Below are positions 39,951 through 51,111 of a stretch of 64,000 nucleotides of DNA, in pieces (within the stretch, counting starts at the first letter, position 1; each line of letters starts with the position of its first letter). The stretch is from NCBI RefSeq assembly GCF_015689335.1, contig NZ_CP065053.1:868001-932000 (forward strand). Reading direction: 5' to 3'. Under the pieces are notes generated by a model. That model did not search any database. It worked only from the letters and a program-made list of their open reading frames with translations, and was not told where the DNA came from. The translations under genes and the position numbers were made by a program. This stretch comes from Massilia antarctica (GTDB taxonomy: Bacteria; Pseudomonadota; Gammaproteobacteria; Burkholderiales; Burkholderiaceae_D).

Positions 39951-41096
39951 TCAGGCCTGGACTTGCGCCAGCGCCACGGTAGCGTGATTCGCCACCAGTT
40001 CGTGATACAGCGCGGTATAGCTCTTGGCCATTTGCTCGGCGGTGAACAACTCCCAGTAGCGTGCTTCGGCGCGCTTGCCCATCGCTTGCGCCAGTTCCGG
40101 GTTGTCCCACAAGGTGCGCATGGCGTCGCCAAACGCTTGCGGGTCGCTCGGCGGCACGACCAAACCCGTTTCGGCATCGATATTGATGTAGGTCGTGCCG
40201 GTACCGATCTCGCTGGAAATCATCGGCTTGCCGTACATCGCCCCTTCCAGCAAGGAAATGCCGAACGCTTCCGAACGCAAGTGCGAGGGGAAGACCAGCG
40301 CGTAGCACAGGGTCAGCAAGGCCACCTTGTCGGCCTCGTCCAGCGCGCCGACGAACAGCACGTGGGTCAGGCCGAGCCGTTCGGCATGCGCCTTGAGCTC
40401 GGTCTCGATGGGACCGGCGCCCACGATCACCACCGGATAATCGGTATTGGCGACGGCATCGAGCAGAATATGCAAGCCCTTGTAATAGCGCAGCACGCCG
40501 ACGAACAGGAAAAAACGCTCGCCGATCCGGGCACGCCATTGATCCATGCGCGCCTGGTCCGGTTCCGGATAAATGGTCTTGTCCAGGCCGTAGGTGATGA
40601 CGCGCGTCTTGTCGCGATAACGGTCCAGCACGGCCGACGAAGCCATGTAGTTGGGCGAGGTGGCGACGATGGTGTCGACACTTTGCAGGAAACGGTGCTT
40701 GAGCGGCTGGTACAGGCGCAGCAACTGCTTCTGGCGCACGATGTCGGAGTGGTAGGTGACCAGGCTCGGTTTCTTGATGCGCGAAATAAAGTGCGCCAGG
40801 TCCATGAAGGGCCAGGGGAAGTGGTAATGTACCACGTCCGCTCCTTCGGCCATGCGCGCCAGTTCGCCAAAGGCGGCCAAGGAAAAGCCGGTCGAGGAAA
40901 TCTCGAAGTCGAGCGGCAGCAGGCGCACCTTGTGGCCTTCGAAGTCGACATCGCGCTTTTCCTTCTGGCGCGTGAGTGTCAGTACCTCATTGCGCACGCC
41001 CAGGCGGCCCGTGCCGACGCACATTTGCCGGATGACCTGCTCGACGCCGCCCACCGATTCCGGGAAATAGGTTTTATAGAAATGTAGGACACGCAT
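39951..41096 (-). CDS. Glycosyltransferase family 4 (second of two)
   Basis: A 381-residue GT-B transferase: N-terminal Rossmann half with FYKTYFPESVGGVEQVI and VVHYHFPWPF, C-terminal half with FLFVGVLRYYKGLHILLDA (sugar-nucleotide binding), then SEAFGISLLEGAMYGKPMISSEIGTG with the conserved ExxxxxE motif. It is the last gene of gmd-rmd-GT4-GT4 and lies 31 bases after the first GT4. In a D-rhamnose operon it is expected to add rhamnosyl or mannosyl residues to a lipid-linked polymer; the linkage cannot be read from the sequence. Confidence 0.85.
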   Translation of the reverse strand: MRVLHFYKTYFPESVGGVEQVIRQMCVGTGRLGVRNEVLTLTRQKEKRDVDFEGHKVRLLPLDFEISSTGFSLAAFGELARMAEGADVVHYHFPWPFMDLAHFISRIKKPSLVTYHSDIVRQKQLLRLYQPLKHRFLQSVDTIVATSPNYMASSAVLDRYRDKTRVITYGLDKTIYPEPDQARMDQWRARIGERFFLFVGVLRYYKGLHILLDAVANTDYPVVIVGAGPIETELKAHAERLGLTHVLFVGALDEADKVALLTLCYALVFPSHLRSEAFGISLLEGAMYGKPMISSEIGTGTTYINIDAETGLVVPPSDPQAFGDAMRTLWDNPELAQAMGKRAEARYWELFTAEQMAKSYTALYHELVANHATVALAQVQA

Positions 41097-41127
41097 AGTT
41101 TCGCAAATGGCTCAGGACGACGGCAAA

Positions 41128-42261
41128 TTATTGTGAAAGGACGGCACGATACACGACGGCGGTTTGCAGCGCGGTGTCGTGCCAGGTCAACTGGGCTGCG
41201 CGAGCGCGGCCCGCCGCAATGCAACGCGAGCGCAGCGCATCGTCGCGCGCCAGCGCTTGCATCGCCGCGGCGATGTCGCCAGTGTTGCCCGGATCGACGT
41301 CAAGCGCCGCACCCCGGGTTACTTCCGGCAAGGAACTGCTATTCGAAGCCACCACCGGCACTCCCGACGCGAACGCCTCGACGACGGGGATACCGAAACC
41401 TTCATACAAAGACGGAAACACAAACACACCGGCGCCCGCATACACATGGCGCAGGCTGTCGGCGCCGGTCAGCTGGTTCAGCCACACGACTTGCTCGCCC
41501 TCTTGCCGCGCCGCGCTCATGCGCGCGATCAGCTCTTCGCAGCGCCAGCCGGCGCCGCCGACAATCACCAGCTGGCGTTCGGCCCGCAGCGCATCCGGCA
41601 AACTCAGATAGGCACTGAGCAGGCGCTCGACGTTCTTGCGCGGCTGCAAAGTACCAACAAACAAAAAATAGCCAGCCCGCAAGCCGTTGCGGAGCAAGGT
41701 CGCCGCCACGGCGGACCTATCGGGCGCTTGCAGCCACGCCGCATCGACGCCGTTGGGCACCACGCTGATCCTGTTTTCATCGACCCCGAAGCATTCGACC
41801 AGTTCACCGATCGCAAAGTTCGACACCGCGATCACATGTTGTGCCTTGCGCGCGGCTTTTTGCTGCATCCAGTTCTTGGCGCGCCGCATGCCGGGGCTGC
41901 ACCACTGCGGATACTTGATCGGCAGCGCATCGTGCAGGGTCGCCACCACCGGGCAATCCATGCGCACGATGCGGTAATCGGTCGCGTGAAAAAGATCGGC
42001 CGGCATGTGCACCCGGTTCGCGCGCGGCGTGAGCAGGTCGGTCAGGCTGGCCGCCTCGAACGATTGCGGCATGGCCTGGCCCACCGTGATCGGCGTGGTG
42101 TCGCCGCGCGGGCGCGGATACGAATACGCCGCCACATCGCAGCCGGCGCCCGGCAAGTGCTGCAGCAGCGCCTGGGTGTACACGCCGATCCCGTCCAGTC
42201 TTCCGCCGGTCAGGCCCGGTTCGATCATGGTCGTACCCAGGCCGACGCGCACGCGACTCAC
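41128..42261 (-). CDS. Glycosyltransferase family 4 (first of two), mannosyl/rhamnosyltransferase-like
   Basis: A 377-residue GT-B transferase with GRLDGIGVYTQALLQHL near the start, FATDYRIV-like region LFHATDYR, the donor-site segment YFLFVGTLQPRKNVERLLSAY, and SLYEGFGIPVVEAFASGVPVVASNSSSLPEV with the E(x7)E motif typical of WbpY/WbpZ-like enzymes. The GTG start at 42261 overlaps the rmd stop by 4 bases, so it is translated together with the GDP-sugar enzymes. Donor GDP-D-rhamnose is inferred from this context. Confidence 0.85.
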   Translation of the reverse strand: MSRVRVGLGTTMIEPGLTGGRLDGIGVYTQALLQHLPGAGCDVAAYSYPRPRGDTTPITVGQAMPQSFEAASLTDLLTPRANRVHMPADLFHATDYRIVRMDCPVVATLHDALPIKYPQWCSPGMRRAKNWMQQKAARKAQHVIAVSNFAIGELVECFGVDENRISVVPNGVDAAWLQAPDRSAVAATLLRNGLRAGYFLFVGTLQPRKNVERLLSAYLSLPDALRAERQLVIVGGAGWRCEELIARMSAARQEGEQVVWLNQLTGADSLRHVYAGAGVFVFPSLYEGFGIPVVEAFASGVPVVASNSSSLPEVTRGAALDVDPGNTGDIAAAMQALARDDALRSRCIAAGRARAAQLTWHDTALQTAVVYRAVLSQ

Positions 42262-43202
42262 GCCTGGTACATCCAGCGCAAGGTGTCGGCCAGCGCAATC
42301 GTGGACATGGCCCCGATCGCGCCGCGCAGTTTTTCATTGTTGCCCATCAGGACCAGCACATCCTTGGCGCGCACGAAAGCCGGATTGACCTTCACTTCAA
42401 TCTTGTAGCCGGCAATCGATTCCATCAGCGCGATGACCTCGCCCAGCGAATGCGCCTGGCCCGAGCAGATATTGAAGGTCTGGCCGGCGACGTTCGACGC
42501 CAGGAGGCGGCGGTAGCTGTCGGCCACCATGCGCACGTCGGAAAAATCGCGCGCGATGGCTTGGTTGCCCAGTTCGATCACCGGCGCCGCCTTGCGGAAA
42601 TGCGCAACGATCTTCGGCAACAGGAAATTGTCATCCTGGCCCACGCCGGTATAGTTGAATGGCCGCGCGATGATGATCGGCAGCTTGTCGCTCCACAACT
42701 GCGCCATGTGTTCCATGGCCAGCTTGCTGACGGCGTAATCGTTGGCCGGCGCCGGCGCCAGGGATTCATCGATGCGGCCGACGCTGGCGTTGCCGTACAC
42801 ATTGGCGGACGATGCCAGCAGCACCGCCGACGGCGGGTGGCGCTGGGCCGCCAGCGCTTCGAGCAGGTTGCGGGTGCCGACGATGTTGACGCGGTAAATC
42901 AGTTCGGCGTTGGCATGCGCCACGAAGGCGATGCCGGCCAGGTGCACCACGACGTCCGGCTGCACCTGTTCGATCATGGCGGCCACGGCGGCGCGGTCAA
43001 GCAGGTCGACCGCGAACACATCGGCGTCAAGCGGATGGTCGCCATGGCCGGGCACCGCGGTGCCGAACACGCGATAGCCGGCAGCGGCCAGTTCGCGCGC
43101 CACGTAGCGCCCCGTGAAGCCGTGCAGGCCGGTGATCAGGGCACGTTTGCCCTGCCCTTCGGCGCCGGGCGCGGGAGACGTTTCCGTGACCATGGCCGTC
43201 AT
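42258..43202 (-). CDS. rmd: GDP-4-dehydro-6-deoxy-D-mannose reductase
   Basis: A 314-residue extended short-chain dehydrogenase. The NAD(P)-binding motif is ALITGLHGFTGRYVA (GxxGxxG), and the catalytic triad is Ser in LLASSANVYG and YxxxK in YAVSKLAMEHM. It reduces the Gmd product to GDP-D-rhamnose; the length and the close coupling to gmd (1 base between stop and start) support Rmd over an epimerase such as Fcl, which also needs an epimerase step. ATG 43202 follows gmd at once; 43193 is an alternative Met. Confidence 0.85.
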   Translation of the reverse strand: MTAMVTETSPAPGAEGQGKRALITGLHGFTGRYVARELAAAGYRVFGTAVPGHGDHPLDADVFAVDLLDRAAVAAMIEQVQPDVVVHLAGIAFVAHANAELIYRVNIVGTRNLLEALAAQRHPPSAVLLASSANVYGNASVGRIDESLAPAPANDYAVSKLAMEHMAQLWSDKLPIIIARPFNYTGVGQDDNFLLPKIVAHFRKAAPVIELGNQAIARDFSDVRMVADSYRRLLASNVAGQTFNICSGQAHSLGEVIALMESIAGYKIEVKVNPAFVRAKDVLVLMGNNEKLRGAIGAMSTIALADTLRWMYQA

Positions 43203-43203
43203 A

Positions 43204-44503
<1,300 letters not shown>

Positions 44504-44539
44504 AAAACGGCCGGCATCGATGACGATGCCGGCCGTTTT
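44504..44539 (-). terminator. Strong terminator after maeB
   Basis: Arms AAAACGGCCGGCATCG (44504-44519) and CGATGCCGGCCGTTTT (44524-44539) form a 16-bp perfect stem with a 4-base loop. On the minus strand it is followed by a run of T from 44507 down to 44502. It also has TTTT on the plus strand and may work both ways, separating maeB from the gmd promoter. Confidence 0.93.
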
Positions 44540-44576
44540 CAGCGCGCAAAAACTGGCGCGCCGTGTGATGCGCGGG

Positions 44577-46889
44577 TCAGCGTTCCGAGACCGCGTCGAC
44601 CACGCACAGGGCCGTCATATTGACGATGCGGCGCACCGTGGCCGATGGGGTCAGGATGTGCACCGGCTTGGCGCAGCCGAGCAGCACCGGGCCGATCGCG
44701 ATGCCGTTGCCGGCCGCCGTCTTGAGCAGGTTGTAGGCGATGTTGGCGCTGTCGATATTCGGCATCACCAGCAAGTTGGCCTCGCCCTGCAGGGTCGAGT
44801 GCGGCATCAGCTGCTTGCGCAGCTTGGCGTCGAGCGCCACGTCGCCGTGCATCTCGCCATCGATTTCCAGCTGCGGCGCCTTTTGCTGCACCAGCGCCAA
44901 GGCCGCCCGCATCTTCTGGGCCGAGGCGCTGTTGGCCGAACCGAAGTTCGAGTGCGACAACAAGGCCGCGCGCGGAATCAGGCCGAAGCGGCTCATCTCG
45001 TCGGCCGCCATGATGGTGATCTCGGCCAGCTGCTCGGCGCTCGGGTTTTCGTTGACGTGGGTGTCGACGATGGCCATCTGGCGTTCCGGCAGGATCAGGA
45101 AATTCATCGCCGCGTACACATTGGCGCCCTCGCGCTTGCCCAATACCTGGTCGATATAGTGCAGGTGCAAATTGGTGGTGCCGAAGGTGCCGCAGATCAT
45201 GCCGTCGGCGTCGCCCTTGTGGATCATCATCGCGCCGATCAGGCTGTGGCGGCGGCGCATTTCCAGCTTGGCGTATTCCTGGGTCACACCTTTACGCATG
45301 GTCATCGCGTAATAAGTCTGCCAGTAATCGCGGTAGCGGTCTTCGTGGTCGGGATTGATGACGTCGAAATGCTCGCCCTGCTTCAAGCGCAGGCCGAATT
45401 TTTCGATGCGCTGCTCCAGCACGCTCGGACGGCCGACCAGGATCGGGCGCGCCAGTTTCTCGTCGACCACCACCTGCACGGCGCGCAGCACGCGCTCTTC
45501 TTCGCCTTCGGCGTAGACGATGCGCTTGAGTTCCGGCGGGGCCGCCTTGGCCACCGCGAACAGCGGCTTCATGAAGGTGCCGCTGCGGTACACGAATTGC
45601 TGCAGGCTGTCGGCGTAGGCTTCCAGGTTGGCGATCGGACGCGTCGCCACGCCGGACTCGAAGGCTGCCTTGGCCACGGCCGGGGCGATGTGGATCAAGA
45701 GGCGCGGATCGAAGGGCATCGGGATCAGGTATTCCGGGCCGAACGAGAGGTTGCTAATGCCGTAGGTGGTGGCGACCACGTCCGACTGCTCGGCGTGGGC
45801 CAGGTCGGCGATCGCGTGCACGACCGCGATTTCCATTTCGCGCGTGATGGTGGTGGCGCCGCAATCGAGGGCGCCGCGGAAAATGTACGGGAAGCACAGC
45901 ACATTGTTCACCTGGTTCGGATAATCCGAACGGCCGGTGGCGATGATGGCGTCGCCGCGCACCGCCTTGACGTCTTCCGGCAGGATTTCCGGGGTCGGAT
46001 TGGCGAGCGCCAGGATCAGCGGATTGGCCGCCATCCCCTTGACCATATCCTGCTTGAGCACGCCGCCAGCGGACAGGCCCAGGAAAATATCGGCGCCCGG
46101 CATCACTTCAGCCAGGGTGCGCAATGGCGTGTCTTGCGCGAAGCGCGCCTTGTCCGGGTCCATCAGTTCGGTCCGGCCCTTGTAGACCACGCCGGCCAGG
46201 TCGGTCACATAGATATTTTCGATCGGGAAGCCGAGGTCGACGATCAGTTCCAGGCAAGCCAGCGCCGCGGCGCCCGCGCCCGACACCACCAGCTTGCACT
46301 CGCGGATATCCTTGCCGACGACCTTGACACCGTTCAGGATGGCGGCGCCGACAATGATCGCGGTACCGTGCTGGTCATCGTGGAAGACGGGAATCTTCAT
46401 GCGGTCGCGCAACTGGCGCTCGATATAGAAGCACTCCGGCGCCTTGATATCTTCCAGGTTGATGCCGCCGAAGGTCGGCTCCAGCGAGGCGATGATATCG
46501 ACCAGCTTGTCCGGGTCCAGTTCGTTGATCTCGATATCGAACACATCGATGCCGGCGAATTTCTTGAACAGCACGCCCTTGCCTTCCATCACAGGCTTCG
46601 AGGCTAGCGGACCGATATTGCCCAGACCCAGCACGGCGGTACCGTTGGTGATGACGGCCACCAGATTGCCGCGCGCCGTGTATTTATAGGCGTTGCCCGG
46701 GTCCTTGACGATTTCTTCGCAAGGAGCGGCCACGCCGGGCGAGTAGGCCAGGGCCAGGTCGCGCTGGTTGAGCAGCTGCTTGGTTGGCGTGACGCTGATT
46801 TTTCCGGGACGGGGGCACTCGTGATACTCGAGCGCGGCGAGGCGCAGTTGCTGGCGCAGTTCTTCCTTCTTCTCTGGTGACGAATCCAT
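44577..46889 (-). CDS. maeB: NADP-dependent malic enzyme with phosphotransacetylase-like domain
   Basis: A 770-residue MaeB. N-terminal malic enzyme (residues 1-430: [51 protein letters not shown] and the Rossmann [15 protein letters not shown]) and a C-terminal phosphate-acetyltransferase-like domain (430-770) that is regulatory, not catalytic, in E. coli. It decarboxylates malate to pyruvate with NADPH production. Full length for the family (759 in E. coli). Monocistronic, between the terminator at 44504-44539 and the lipoprotein gene on the opposite strand. Confidence 0.97.
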   Translation of the reverse strand: MDSSPEKKEELRQQLRLAALEYHECPRPGKISVTPTKQLLNQRDLALAYSPGVAAPCEEIVKDPGNAYKYTARGNLVAVITNGTAVLGLGNIGPLASKPVMEGKGVLFKKFAGIDVFDIEINELDPDKLVDIIASLEPTFGGINLEDIKAPECFYIERQLRDRMKIPVFHDDQHGTAIIVGAAILNGVKVVGKDIRECKLVVSGAGAAALACLELIVDLGFPIENIYVTDLAGVVYKGRTELMDPDKARFAQDTPLRTLAEVMPGADIFLGLSAGGVLKQDMVKGMAANPLILALANPTPEILPEDVKAVRGDAIIATGRSDYPNQVNNVLCFPYIFRGALDCGATTITREMEIAVVHAIADLAHAEQSDVVATTYGISNLSFGPEYLIPMPFDPRLLIHIAPAVAKAAFESGVATRPIANLEAYADSLQQFVYRSGTFMKPLFAVAKAAPPELKRIVYAEGEEERVLRAVQVVVDEKLARPILVGRPSVLEQRIEKFGLRLKQGEHFDVINPDHEDRYRDYWQTYYAMTMRKGVTQEYAKLEMRRRHSLIGAMMIHKGDADGMICGTFGTTNLHLHYIDQVLGKREGANVYAAMNFLILPERQMAIVDTHVNENPSAEQLAEITIMAADEMSRFGLIPRAALLSHSNFGSANSASAQKMRAALALVQQKAPQLEIDGEMHGDVALDAKLRKQLMPHSTLQGEANLLVMPNIDSANIAYNLLKTAAGNGIAIGPVLLGCAKPVHILTPSATVRRIVNMTALCVVDAVSER

Positions 46890-47208
46890 GCTGGTACGGC
46901 CTTCCTGTGTACTGTCGGGGACTGACGATTTTATCAGACGTGATCTTTCAACAAGCTACGTATTTTCACCAACGTCGGGTCAATTGCCCCAAAACACGAA
47001 AATTCATCGCACAAAACAAAAAAGCGATCGCTCGCTCGGCGCTACAGGCCGGTACACATGGCCGACAGTTGATACAAATCCTAGACATAAACGCAATAGA
47101 CCCATGCCTGGGGCTGGCCAGACAATGCACGGCATCGCGGCGCTGCGGGGCGGGAGATCCCTTCCAGGGCGGCGCGAGCCTTCGCCAACCCTGTCCAAAG
47201 AGCATCCC
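46890..47208. other. Divergent intergenic region maeB/lipoprotein
   Basis: About 320 bases with mixed composition. Any open frame here is an upstream extension of the lipoprotein frame without ribosome site. No promoter pair stands out; CTAGACATAA around 47090 is a weak -10-like sequence. Confidence 0.35.
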
Positions 47209-48414
47209 ATGAAACCTGTCCAACAAGTCCTTCCCGCCGGCCTGATCGCCGCCACCCTGCTGACCGGATGCGGCGGTGGCGGCGGCGACGGCGGCAAACC
47301 TGGCCCCACCCCGGCGCCCGACCCGGTCGCGCGTGTCGACGTGCTGATGAGTCACGATCGCGGCATGAACGCCATCACCATCGACGACAAAAATGCCTAT
47401 GTCGCGTTGACCAATACCGAAACCGAAGCGACCTCGGTACTGACGACCGCGCGCGGGGTCAGCGCCAAGTCAATCTGGCAAAACGTGGCCCTGGGCGAAT
47501 GCAAGCTGCCGGCCAGCACCCAGGTCGAAGTGCGGCGCGCGGCCGAGCTCAAGCAGGTCGATGGCAAGACCCTGCTGATGCAGCCGGCCTGGGGCAGCGC
47601 CGACGAACACACCTTGTGCGAGCTGGACCAGGCGAAGATGAGCTTTGTGCCCAAGGACAAGGACTTCCGGATCTGCTACGCAACTTACTGCGAACGCATG
47701 CAGGTGGCCGATGTCAAGGCGGTCGGCAGGCGCTGGTTCGCCAATGGCGGCGCCGGCCAGAACCTGCAGATCTCGAACGACCAGGGCCTCACTTGGCGGC
47801 CGATCATGGGGACGATGGACAGCATGAGCTGCACCCACCAGTCGTTCGAGGTGGTGGGAGGACTGCTGCTGACGGGCGGCGAATGCCCGCTCGACATGGC
47901 CTATGTGCGCGCTTACGCCATGAACGCCGACAATTCCGGGCTGGCCTCCAAGGTTCCGGTGCAGATCAGCGTGCCGGAACTGGAAAACCGCAACGTGCAT
48001 CTGATTACCACCCTGGGCAAGAGCGAGCGCGTGTTCATCGGTGTCGAGGGTGGCCTGCTGCGCAGCGACGACAGCGGCAAGAGCTACAAATTCGTGCTCA
48101 AGCAAGCGCTCTCGGGTGGCGCGAATTACCCCTACATCACCAGGTTGCTCTCGCCAGCCGGCAAGCCCAACGTGATCGTCGCGGCCGGTTTCGACAAGGC
48201 TCATGGCTTGCCGTATCTGGCCTGGTCGAACGACAACGGCGACAAATGGACCGACCTGTCAACCCTGCTGCCCGGCTACAAGCGCACCGTGGCGGACGCC
48301 ACCAGCCAGGTCACCGCGATGGCGGAAGATACGCAAGGGCGCATCCTGGTGACGGTCAACGAGGAATTCAAGAAAAAAGGCCGCCTGGTGGAGGTCAAGC
48401 TGGGCCGCCTGTAA
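47209..48414 (+). CDS. Lipoprotein with sialidase-like (BNR/Asp-box) propeller
   Basis: A 401-residue protein with lipobox LLTGC (Cys about residue 22), a Gly-rich linker and a beta-propeller body. Asp-box-like motifs are visible: SNDQGLTW, RSDDSGKSY and SNDNGDKWTDL, the S-x-D-x-G-x-x-W pattern of BNR repeats found in sialidases, Vps10 proteins and photosystem assembly factor Ycf48. No catalytic Arg triad or FRIP motif was noticed, so it is more likely a binding or scaffold protein in the outer membrane. ATG 47209 is chosen because the signal peptide begins there. Role unknown. Confidence 0.78.
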   Translation: MKPVQQVLPAGLIAATLLTGCGGGGGDGGKPGPTPAPDPVARVDVLMSHDRGMNAITIDDKNAYVALTNTETEATSVLTTARGVSAKSIWQNVALGECKLPASTQVEVRRAAELKQVDGKTLLMQPAWGSADEHTLCELDQAKMSFVPKDKDFRICYATYCERMQVADVKAVGRRWFANGGAGQNLQISNDQGLTWRPIMGTMDSMSCTHQSFEVVGGLLLTGGECPLDMAYVRAYAMNADNSGLASKVPVQISVPELENRNVHLITTLGKSERVFIGVEGGLLRSDDSGKSYKFVLKQALSGGANYPYITRLLSPAGKPNVIVAAGFDKAHGLPYLAWSNDNGDKWTDLSTLLPGYKRTVADATSQVTAMAEDTQGRILVTVNEEFKKKGRLVEVKLGRL

Positions 48415-48464
48415 GCCACGCGACAGCGCGGCGTTCGCGCCGGGTTTCCACGCATCGCAGGGAA

Positions 48465-49346
48465 CTAGCGCCGGCTCCCGGCAGCGCGCAGGCGAAGCTC
48501 CTCGGTCGTTTCTCCTTCGCCATCCGGTTTCCAGCCGGGCGGCATCAGGAGATAGCCGAGCACGGCCCGGATGCTGCGCGCGCCCAGCAAGTCCTTGACG
48601 AGAGCGGCCCATGGATCGAACTCGATGCGCAGCGGGTTGTAGCTCGTCTGCGGGTGCACCAGGCCATAGCGGCAGGCGATATCGTCGCGCTCCTTGCTGT
48701 AGGTGCCGAACAAGCGGTCGAAGACGATCAGTACGCCGCCGTAGTTCGCGTCGAGATACTCCAGGTTGGCGGCGTGATGCACGCGGTGCGCGGACGGCGT
48801 ATTGAAGACATATTCCAGCCAGCCCAGCCTGGGAATCCAGGTGGCGTGAATCCAGAATTGGTACAGCAGATTGAGCGCCAGTGTCGCGGCCACAATGCGC
48901 GGGGAAAAACCAATCCAGATCAGCGGGATGAAAAAGAGGGTGTTGCCGATCAACTTGCCCAGCAAGCCGACCCGGAAAGCGGCCGAGAGATTGAGTTCAT
49001 TCGGTGAATGATGCACCGAGTGGTGGCACCAGAACCAGCGTACCCGGTGGGCGGCGCGATGGTAGCAGTAATAACAAAACTCCTGCCCAAAAAACAGGAT
49101 CAGCACGCCTTGCCAGCTATCGAGATGGGCAGTCGCGAGCCGGTGGCCCCATATAAAATCGATGGCCGGACCCGCAATCGACATGGGTAACAGTATCGAC
49201 ACCACGGTACGTCCGATCAGATCGGCCATGGAGACGCCCATGGCCTTCCAGTCGAAGCGTGCCCGGCGCGACAGCACCCAGGCTTCGATCAGCGCACAAA
49301 CCAGCACGACCGGCAACGCAACAAATAACAGAAATTTTTCCATCAT
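48465..49346 (-). CDS. Sterol desaturase / fatty acid hydroxylase family protein
   Basis: A 293-residue membrane enzyme with about four hydrophobic segments and the eight-His diiron motifs of the family: YHRAAH (HxxxH), HHSVHHS (HxxHH) and HRVHHA (HxxHH) near residue 190. Members hydroxylate or desaturate lipids such as sterols, hopanoids or alkylglycerols. The C-terminal 70 residues are soluble. ATG 49346 is followed by a second Met at once. It stands between two unrelated leftward genes, with a 22-base gap to the FUSC gene. Substrate not known. Confidence 0.87.
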   Translation of the reverse strand: MMEKFLLFVALPVVLVCALIEAWVLSRRARFDWKAMGVSMADLIGRTVVSILLPMSIAGPAIDFIWGHRLATAHLDSWQGVLILFFGQEFCYYCYHRAAHRVRWFWCHHSVHHSPNELNLSAAFRVGLLGKLIGNTLFFIPLIWIGFSPRIVAATLALNLLYQFWIHATWIPRLGWLEYVFNTPSAHRVHHAANLEYLDANYGGVLIVFDRLFGTYSKERDDIACRYGLVHPQTSYNPLRIEFDPWAALVKDLLGARSIRAVLGYLLMPPGWKPDGEGETTEELRLRAAGSRR

Positions 49347-49368
49347 GCCCCCGTGGTGTCAACGTTCA

Positions 49369-50427
49369 TCAAGACTGCTCGTGCGGCTTTTTTCGCAAAT
49401 AAAAGCAGATGCGCTGGAGGTCTTCCAGCAGCATATGCAGTGGCGCGGCCAGCAACACCGCGCGGCGGCAAGATGCTCCGGCATCGGCAAGATGGCTTTC
49501 ATGGCCGGCGGCGATCCGCCGCAGCGAACTCAAGTCGGCTTGACCTGCCCCTGCCATGCAATCGGCGACACTGTCGAGCGCCAGCGCCACTGCCTGGGCG
49601 ACCTCGCAGGCCGGACTGTCATCCTGGCGCGCAGGGGCGGCGAGCAACATTCGCCTCAGCACCGCGACATCTTGAAACACGCGTTGCATCAAGCCGGTGA
49701 GGCGGCTGTAATGGCGTGGCTCGCGCAGCGCTTGCGCGCGCCGCAACAGCGGCGCTTCCCGGTCCGCGCCACGCGCCAGCATGGTGAGCCGGCCGAGCGC
49801 ATGACGCGCGCTCGCTGCCGCCTGTTCCGCCTCGCTGTCCGTCGTGTTGACCTTGTCGTCCGCCTGGCGCAGCCGCAAGGCCATTGCCCGCAGCAAGGAA
49901 GCGCATCCCGCATGCAAACGCCTGGGCGCGTCATATGTCGAGGAAAGCAGCGCGACGGCCAGCGCAACACCGACCCCAATGCCGATCTGGCTCACGCGAA
50001 GGACGGCCGTTTGCAGCGCCGAGTGGCCGGGAAGCTGGCTGGCGCTCAGGATGATCAGGGCGGCCACGGCGGCGCTGCGCAAGGCCGGTGTGGCGGCACT
50101 GGCAAACGCCAGGGCCGCCACGATGGCCAGGGTGGTAAGCAGCGCATCGGCGCCGAGATGCTCGACATACACGCCCAGCAAGCCACACAGGACGCCGGCC
50201 ATCGTGCCGCACACGCGCTCCCAGCCGGCATCGAGCGAGCCGCCGGCACTGGGCCGCATGACGATCAACACGCTCATCACCGCCCAAAAGTGCTCGGGCA
50301 AGCCCGCCAGCACCGACGCGAAATAGGCCATCACGACAGCGGCGGCAAGCTGCCAGCCGTGCTGGCGATTCGCGGACATGCGGGGCCGCCACGAACGCGC
50401 CTGGCGTGCCCAAAATGCCAGGCGCAT
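49369..50427 (-). CDS. FUSC family inner-membrane transporter
   Basis: A 352-residue protein with an N-terminal set of about six hydrophobic helices (residues 25-165; LPEHFWAVMSVLIVMRPS is the typical FUSC/YccS-AaeB segment) and a cytoplasmic, helical C-terminal half. The family exports aromatic acids (AaeB) or fusaric acid; it lacks the second membrane half of AaeB and so resembles the half-size type. It starts 2 bases after the marR stop, so expression is probably controlled by that MarR protein in response to an aromatic compound. Confidence 0.8.
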   Translation of the reverse strand: MRLAFWARQARSWRPRMSANRQHGWQLAAAVVMAYFASVLAGLPEHFWAVMSVLIVMRPSAGGSLDAGWERVCGTMAGVLCGLLGVYVEHLGADALLTTLAIVAALAFASAATPALRSAAVAALIILSASQLPGHSALQTAVLRVSQIGIGVGVALAVALLSSTYDAPRRLHAGCASLLRAMALRLRQADDKVNTTDSEAEQAAASARHALGRLTMLARGADREAPLLRRAQALREPRHYSRLTGLMQRVFQDVAVLRRMLLAAPARQDDSPACEVAQAVALALDSVADCMAGAGQADLSSLRRIAAGHESHLADAGASCRRAVLLAAPLHMLLEDLQRICFYLRKKPHEQS

Positions 50428-50429
50428 GA

Positions 50430-50918
50430 TTATTCTCCTTGCTCAGGGCCGCTGGCCGGATCGGTTTGCGCCGGCGCCAGCTCGCCCACGGCGTCACCGA
50501 TGCGTTCAAGTAAGGAACAGGCTTGCCGCAACAAGGCGCGCTCCTCCTGGCTCAAGGTGGTGGCGATGATCCTGGCCAGCGAGGCGTCGCCGTCCTGAAC
50601 GGCGTCGATCAAACGCCGGGTACCCTCCCGGGTCAAGGTCATCAAGGACTTGCGGCCATCGGACGCATCTGTCGTGCGGACAAGCCAGCCGTCGGCTTCG
50701 AGCTCCGCAAGCAGGCGGGTCAGCGATTGAATCTTGATGCCTTCATTGGCGGCAAGCGCCGTTGGCGTCATCGGGCCTGCGCGATAAAGCTGCCCGACCA
50801 CACTCAACTTGGTCGCGCTCAGGCCAGCGTGACGCAGGTTCGGACGCAAGCGGCGAGCCAGCTGCGACACGGCTCGACGGAGATGAACGGCAAATTGGGC
50901 GGCATCAGAATGGGGCAT
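50430..50918 (-). CDS. MarR family transcriptional regulator
   Basis: A 162-residue winged-helix regulator: LSATKLSVVGQLYRAGPMTPTALAANEGIKIQSLTRLLAELEADGWLVR contains the HTH, then the wing TTDASDGRKSLMTLTREG with the conserved D-x-R. It is co-transcribed with the FUSC exporter gene, a common pairing where the regulator represses both and is released by a phenolic ligand. Two inverted repeats just upstream (50930-50957) are likely operators. Start ATG 50918 is at the family N-terminus. Confidence 0.9.
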   Translation of the reverse strand: MPHSDAAQFAVHLRRAVSQLARRLRPNLRHAGLSATKLSVVGQLYRAGPMTPTALAANEGIKIQSLTRLLAELEADGWLVRTTDASDGRKSLMTLTREGTRRLIDAVQDGDASLARIIATTLSQEERALLRQACSLLERIGDAVGELAPAQTDPASGPEQGE

Positions 50919-50929
50919 GGCGATATTCC

Positions 50930-50957
50930 TAAGATTGATCTTACTATTCAATATAGT
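50930..50957. promoter_or_regulatory. Two inverted repeats before marR, probable operators
   Basis: TAAGAT-TG-ATCTTA (50930-50943) and ACTAT-TCAAT-ATAGT (50943-50957), adjacent and both perfect. They begin 11 bases before the marR start in an A/T-rich stretch that should hold its promoter. Confidence 0.65.
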
Positions 50958-51099
50958 ACGATACATCTTAGTAATTTTCAAGCCTGGATGTGCGCGCCTT
51001 TCCAATGGCCCCGTGCATGGTCTGGCAACCCGCATGCCCGCTCGCGCATCAGGACTGCGGCAACATGCCCGTTGGCACCGGATTGGGCGCAGGCCGGGG

Positions 51100-51105
51100 T
51101 ACAAT
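51100..51105 (+). promoter_or_regulatory. -10 box for thiL
   Basis: TACAAT, 6 bases before ATG 51112; no ribosome site between. Confidence 0.5.
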
Positions 51106-51111
51106 TTGCGG